Positions 5,466 through 8,685 of a DNA stretch of 8,685 bases are shown here, piece after piece. Each line of letters starts with the position of its first letter. Position 1 is the stretch's first letter. The DNA is from JANSWO01 sp964351875 (GTDB lineage Bacteria; Pseudomonadota; Gammaproteobacteria; Pseudomonadales; Azotimanducaceae): NCBI GenBank assembly GCA_964351875.1, contig CAYGQC010000162.1, positions 1 through 8,685 on the forward strand, given 5' to 3'. The notes below the pieces were generated by a model. That model was not told the origin of the DNA. It did not search any database and saw nothing but the letters and a program-made list of their open reading frames with translations. Made by a program: the position numbers and the translations under genes.

Positions 5466-6533
5466 GTGACGCAACGCAAGATCATTCACGCAGACTGCGA
5501 CTCGTTCTACGCCTCAGTAGAGATGCGGGACGACCCGAGCCTGAAAGACAAGCCCATCGCCGTGGGCGGCAGCCCGACGGGTCGAGGCGTAGTTGCCACG
5601 TGCAGCTATGAAGCGAGACGATTTGGCGTGCACTCTGCGATGCCCATGGCTGAAGCGCTACGGCGCTGCCCCGACCTCATCATCGTTCGGACCGACATGG
5701 CCAAATATCGAGCCGTATCCAAAGACGTGCATGAGATCTTCTCGGACTACACCAACCTGATTGAGCCGCTCTCGCTCGACGAAGCGTTCCTCGATGTCAC
5801 CGGCGTCAAACGCTGCGGCGGCAGTGCGGGGCTGATGGCGGAGGAGATTCGAACTCGAGTGCGGGACAACCTGGGCATAACCATTTCCGCCGGCATCGCA
5901 CCCAACAAGTTCCTCGCGAAGGTCGCCTCTGACTGGCAGAAGCCGGACGGCCAGTTCACCGTCACACCCAACGACGTTGAAGGGTTTGTTCGCGAGCTAC
6001 CCGTGACCAAGCTGTTTGGTGTCGGCTCAGTTACAGCAGGCAAAATGGCTCGAGCGGGCCTGAACACCTGTGCCGATCTCGAAGCACTAGGCGCCGCGGA
6101 GCTATCGCGTCGCTTCGGCAAGTTTGGCGTTCGGCTGTGGGACCTCTGCCGCGGGATCGACAATCGGCCCGTTAGGCCGGAACGAATTCGCAAGTCCGTA
6201 AGCGTCGAACGCACCTATGCAGACGATAAGCCAGGCTTGGCCAGCTGCCTGGACCAATTACCGCAGTTGTTTGAGGAACTCGGTGAGCGGGTCGCCAAAG
6301 CGAAATGCGCTGGAAGAATCAAAGCGCTGACAGTGAAAATGCGTTTTACCGGCTTCGAAACGACCACCGTCACTCGGCAGGGCGCGGGACTGAGCCAGAA
6401 ACTGTTCGGCGAGTTGATGGCAGAAGCCTGGGCTCGCGGAGAGCGGCCGGTACGCCTGCTTGGGCTGGGCGTAACCGTGAACACCGACGACGTCGCAAAG
6501 CAGTTGGTGTTGTTCGACGAATTGCCGCCCTAG
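5466..6533 (+). CDS. dinB: DNA polymerase IV (Y-family translesion polymerase)
   Basis: A 355-residue Y-family polymerase, normal length for Pol IV, which bypasses damaged template bases at low fidelity. The palm metal ligands are Asp10 (in HADCDSFY), Asp105 and Glu106 (in SLDEAFLD). Tyr15 occupies the steric-gate position that excludes ribonucleotides (Phe13 in E. coli). SAGIAPNKFLAKVASDWQKP (141-160) and the helix-hairpin-helix GVGSVTAGKMARAG (185-198) follow. The little-finger domain runs from about 240 to 340. A C-terminal clamp-binding motif QLVLF (346-350) would tether it to the beta sliding clamp. The GTG at 5466 is the only possible start: an in-frame TAA lies at 5454-5456 and the codons between are ACT, GAG and GGG. 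AGGGG abuts the start with zero spacing. I see no LexA box upstream, so SOS control is not evident. Likely monocistronic, convergent with the ABC exporter. Confidence 0.96.
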   Translation: MTQRKIIHADCDSFYASVEMRDDPSLKDKPIAVGGSPTGRGVVATCSYEARRFGVHSAMPMAEALRRCPDLIIVRTDMAKYRAVSKDVHEIFSDYTNLIEPLSLDEAFLDVTGVKRCGGSAGLMAEEIRTRVRDNLGITISAGIAPNKFLAKVASDWQKPDGQFTVTPNDVEGFVRELPVTKLFGVGSVTAGKMARAGLNTCADLEALGAAELSRRFGKFGVRLWDLCRGIDNRPVRPERIRKSVSVERTYADDKPGLASCLDQLPQLFEELGERVAKAKCAGRIKALTVKMRFTGFETTTVTRQGAGLSQKLFGELMAEAWARGERPVRLLGLGVTVNTDDVAKQLVLFDELPP

Positions 6534-6557
6534 CCACGACGACGAGGTCTCTATCCC

Positions 6558-8411
6558 TCAGGAAACCGCGTTACGCCACCGCTCTGACTCACTCGCCGCG
6601 CTCAGCTGAATGCGGGCAAAGCGCGCGTAAAGCTCACTGCTCTCCAACAGTTGCTCATGGCTGCCGATCGCCTGCAGGCGACCATTCTCGAGCACGGCAA
6701 TTCGATCCGCCTGCACGACAGTGGACAACCGATGCGCGATAACGAGCACGGTGCAGACACCCTTCAAGGCCGAGACCGTATCCCGGATCGCCGCTTCGCT
6801 TTCGGCATCCAGCGCGCTGGTTGCCTCGTCCAGCAGCAACAAGCCAGGGTTGGTGACAAGCGCCCGGGCGATAGCCAGGCGTTGACGCTGGCCTCCCGAC
6901 AACCCGCTGCCGCCTTCTCCGAGCCGGGTGTCCATACCCCGCATCAATGCTTCGTTGTCTGACAGCCCCGAGTGCTCCGCATGTCCGAGAACCCGCACGA
7001 ACTCGTCCGCACTGGCGGCTTTAAGCGCTGTAGCCAGCTCTGCATCCGTCGCCTCAAGCCGACCGTAACGCAGGTTGTCGCGAATGGAGACACCAAACAG
7101 GGAAGCATCCTGAGGCACCACCGCGATACCGGCGCGCAGCGACTCGAGTGAAAGCTGGCGAATATCCACCCCATCAATACTGATCGCGCCAATGCGCGGA
7201 TCGTAAAAACGCTGCAAGAGGTCAAACAACGTGCTTTTGCCAGCGCCCGATGGGCCGACAATCGCGAGCATCTCGCCTGGCTCAACCGTGAAGGAGACAT
7301 CATCGAGTACGAGGGTGTCGGGCCTCGAAGGATAGGCAAACGTGAGATTGCTCGCGCGCAGTTGGCCTCGTAGCGGCTGCGACAGCTCAACAGCGTCCGC
7401 TGCATCAACAATCTCCGACGGTGAGTGCAGCAGCTCCATCAGGCGTTCCGTAGCGCCGGCTGCCCGCTGCAGGTCAGCCCATACCTCGCTGATAGCACCC
7501 ACCGAGCCTGCGACGATAAAGGCGTAGAAAATGAACGCCGCCAGCTCGCCGGGGCTGGTACGGCCGAGGAGCACGTCCTGACCGCCGATCCAGATCATGG
7601 TCGCAATCGCGCCCAGCACTAGCAGCATCACCACGGCGGTGAGCACGGAACGTTGGAAAATCCGCTGCTTCGCGACGTCAAACGCGGCATCGACCCGGCT
7701 GCGAAACGCATCGCTATCGCGAGATTCATGGGTGAACCCCTGCACCACTTTTATCTGCCGCAGCGATTCGCCCGCGTAGGATCCAACCTCGGCAAGCGTG
7801 TCCTGGCTGGTACGCGACAGCGCCCGAACGCGGCGGCCAAAGATAATGATCGGGAAAACAACCAACGGCACGCACGCCAGCACAACAACCGTCAGCTTGA
7901 CGTTGGTGATAAACAGCAACACCAGGCCACCGACAAACATCAGAGCGTTACGCAGCGCGATCGAGACGGAGGAGCCAATCACCGTCTGCAGCAACGTGGT
8001 GTCTGTGGTGATGCGAGACTGGATCTCAGTGGGCTGGTTAGCCTCAAAAAACCCCGGATGCAGGCGAATCAGATGATCGAAGACCGCTTGCCGAAGGTCA
8101 GCACTGACCCGCTCGCCAATCCAGGATACGTAGTAGAAGCGAACGAACGTGCCTGCGGTGAGTATCAGCACGAGGCCAGCAAACACCATCAGCGTCTGGG
8201 TGAGAATCTCGCTCGACTGCTGGGACAATCCCTGATCGATCACGAGACGCATGCCCTGGCCGATGGACAGCGTCGCCGTCGCGGTGAAGATCAGCGCGAC
8301 CGTCGCAATGATAATTTGTCGGCCGTAGGGCTTCAGAAATGCCAGCGCCGGCTTCAGCTTGGTAACATCGCGGCTCGCGTCGCGCTCATATCCTGTTTCT
8401 TCACTGCTCAT
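6558..8411 (-). CDS. MsbA-related ABC exporter, fused permease/ATPase half-transporter
   Basis: A 617-residue inner-membrane half-transporter that should act as a homodimer and export a lipid or hydrophobic compound using ATP. The membrane domain has six hydrophobic segments, at about 33-53, 73-93, 152-172, 173-193, 255-277 and 288-310. The ATPase domain begins near 350, with Walker A GPSGAGKST (386-394), Q-loop Gln434, signature LSGGQ (504-508), Walker B LLLLDE (524-529, catalytic Glu529) and H-loop His560, all intact. It looks like the MsbA-related proteobacterial subfamily rather than MsbA itself. Residues 476-489 appear as an extra stretch just before the signature region. I chose the ATG at 8411: upstream extension would run across the divergent esterase start and gives Cys/Trp-rich, non-family sequence. 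No lpxK is nearby, so a lipid A role is unsupported. Substrate unknown. Confidence 0.93.
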   Translation of the reverse strand: MSSEETGYERDASRDVTKLKPALAFLKPYGRQIIIATVALIFTATATLSIGQGMRLVIDQGLSQQSSEILTQTLMVFAGLVLILTAGTFVRFYYVSWIGERVSADLRQAVFDHLIRLHPGFFEANQPTEIQSRITTDTTLLQTVIGSSVSIALRNALMFVGGLVLLFITNVKLTVVVLACVPLVVFPIIIFGRRVRALSRTSQDTLAEVGSYAGESLRQIKVVQGFTHESRDSDAFRSRVDAAFDVAKQRIFQRSVLTAVVMLLVLGAIATMIWIGGQDVLLGRTSPGELAAFIFYAFIVAGSVGAISEVWADLQRAAGATERLMELLHSPSEIVDAADAVELSQPLRGQLRASNLTFAYPSRPDTLVLDDVSFTVEPGEMLAIVGPSGAGKSTLFDLLQRFYDPRIGAISIDGVDIRQLSLESLRAGIAVVPQDASLFGVSIRDNLRYGRLEATDAELATALKAASADEFVRVLGHAEHSGLSDNEALMRGMDTRLGEGGSGLSGGQRQRLAIARALVTNPGLLLLDEATSALDAESEAAIRDTVSALKGVCTVLVIAHRLSTVVQADRIAVLENGRLQAIGSHEQLLESSELYARFARIQLSAASESERWRNAVS

Positions 8412-8417
8412 CGCGCC

Positions 8418-8423
8418 ATTATG
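8418..8423 (-). promoter_or_regulatory. Candidate -10 element directly before the ABC exporter start
   Basis: CATAAT on the minus strand matches 5 of 6 bases of TATAAT and ends 6 bases before the ATG at 8411, so transcription would begin at or next to the start codon. No convincing -35 element is seen 16-18 bases further upstream, and no good Shine-Dalgarno site precedes the ATG. This may indicate a leaderless message or may be chance. Confidence 0.3.
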
Positions 8424-8517
8424 CTCAGCCTGCGCGACATTTACCCGCGCCGTGCTGGCAATCGGCGCACAAAACTGACCGACGGGCAGACCGCAGCGCC
8501 TGACCCACCAACCAACC

Positions 8518-8522
8518 TGAGG
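8518..8522 (+). promoter_or_regulatory. Ribosome binding site of the esterase gene
   Basis: TGAGG lies 9 bases before the ATG at 8532 and supports that start. Confidence 0.55.
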
Positions 8523-8531
8523 CAACGAACA

Positions 8532-8685
8532 ATGGCTGAGACGCTCGAATGTCTGGAAACAGAAACTGGCGACAATCCGCAGATGAGCGTCATCTGGCTC
8601 CATGGCCTGGGCGCTGACGCGAACGACTTCGCTCCTATCGTGCCGATGCTGATGCTGGATCGAGCTACCCGCTTCGTTTTCCCTA
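8532..8685 (+). CDS. Phospholipase/carboxylesterase family alpha/beta hydrolase (5' part, cut by window end)
   Basis: The first 51 residues of a serine hydrolase of the phospholipase/carboxylesterase family (Abhydrolase_2), continuing past the window. The visible part has a strand SVIWLHGLGADANDFAPIVP (residues 19-38). Its HGLGAD segment is the oxyanion-hole region typical of this family, followed by the start of the next strand (TRFVFP). The catalytic Ser, Asp and His lie beyond the window and cannot be checked. Family members are small (about 220 residues) cytoplasmic esterases that hydrolyse carboxylic esters, lysophospholipids or thioesters. The ATG has a TGAGG site 9 bases upstream. The gene diverges from the ABC exporter across 120 bases. 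Its start lies antisense to the false N-terminal extension of that exporter's reading frame. Confidence 0.88.
   Translation, partial: MAETLECLETETGDNPQMSVIWLHGLGADANDFAPIVPMLMLDRATRFVFP

Noticed and set aside
6534..6557. Terminator between convergent dinB and the ABC exporter
   Set aside because: The 24-base gap shows no clear hairpin and no T-run on either strand.
8412..8603. A 64-residue N-terminal extension of the ABC exporter
   Set aside because: It would cross the divergent esterase start and its ribosome binding site. The added residues are Cys/Trp-rich and unlike family N-termini.

Overview
The window looks like an ordinary chromosomal stretch from a moderately GC-rich proteobacterium, most likely a gammaproteobacterium. 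The main clue is the block arsC-like / wrbA / DUF2069, an arrangement I recall from Pseudomonas and relatives. Pol IV of the usual proteobacterial type and a PrpE-type acyl-CoA synthetase fit as well. I see no phage genes, transposases, integrases, CRISPR arrays, tRNA or rRNA, and no stretch over 300 bases without a gene.

Layout. (1) Positions 1-85 hold perhaps the tail of an upstream gene and then the leader of arsC. (2) Positions 86-1475, plus strand: an ArsC-family thioredoxin-fold reductase, a WrbA-type flavodoxin-like quinone oxidoreductase and a four-helix DUF2069 membrane protein. The last two overlap by 4 bases. (3) Positions 5356-1465, minus strand: a tight four-gene operon encoding an alpha-methylacyl-CoA racemase, a propionyl-CoA-synthetase-like ligase, a small ABM-fold monooxygenase-like protein and a GNAT acetyltransferase. 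The gaps are 3, 14 and 17 bases. The final gene runs tail to tail into DUF2069 with an 11-base overlap. (4) Positions 5466-6533, plus strand: dinB (DNA polymerase IV), divergent from the racemase operon across 109 bases that contain a perfect 7-base inverted repeat. (5) Positions 8411-6558, minus strand: an MsbA-related ABC exporter half-transporter. (6) From 8532 to the window edge, plus strand: the start of a phospholipase/carboxylesterase-family alpha/beta hydrolase.

How the genes may work together. The first cluster looks like redox or quinone housekeeping. The racemase and ligase suggest activation and stereochemical correction of 2-methyl-branched carboxylic acids (isoprenoid or sterol side-chain type) before beta-oxidation, a pathway that releases propionyl-CoA; this is inference from family and gene order. 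DinB, the exporter and the esterase look like independent units.

I found no convincing undescribed system. The items most worth a second look are the racemase/ligase/ABM/GNAT operon, the palindrome abutting dinB with its unusual start region, and a 14-residue insertion just before the signature motif of the ABC exporter. Half of the ten confident genes start with GTG.
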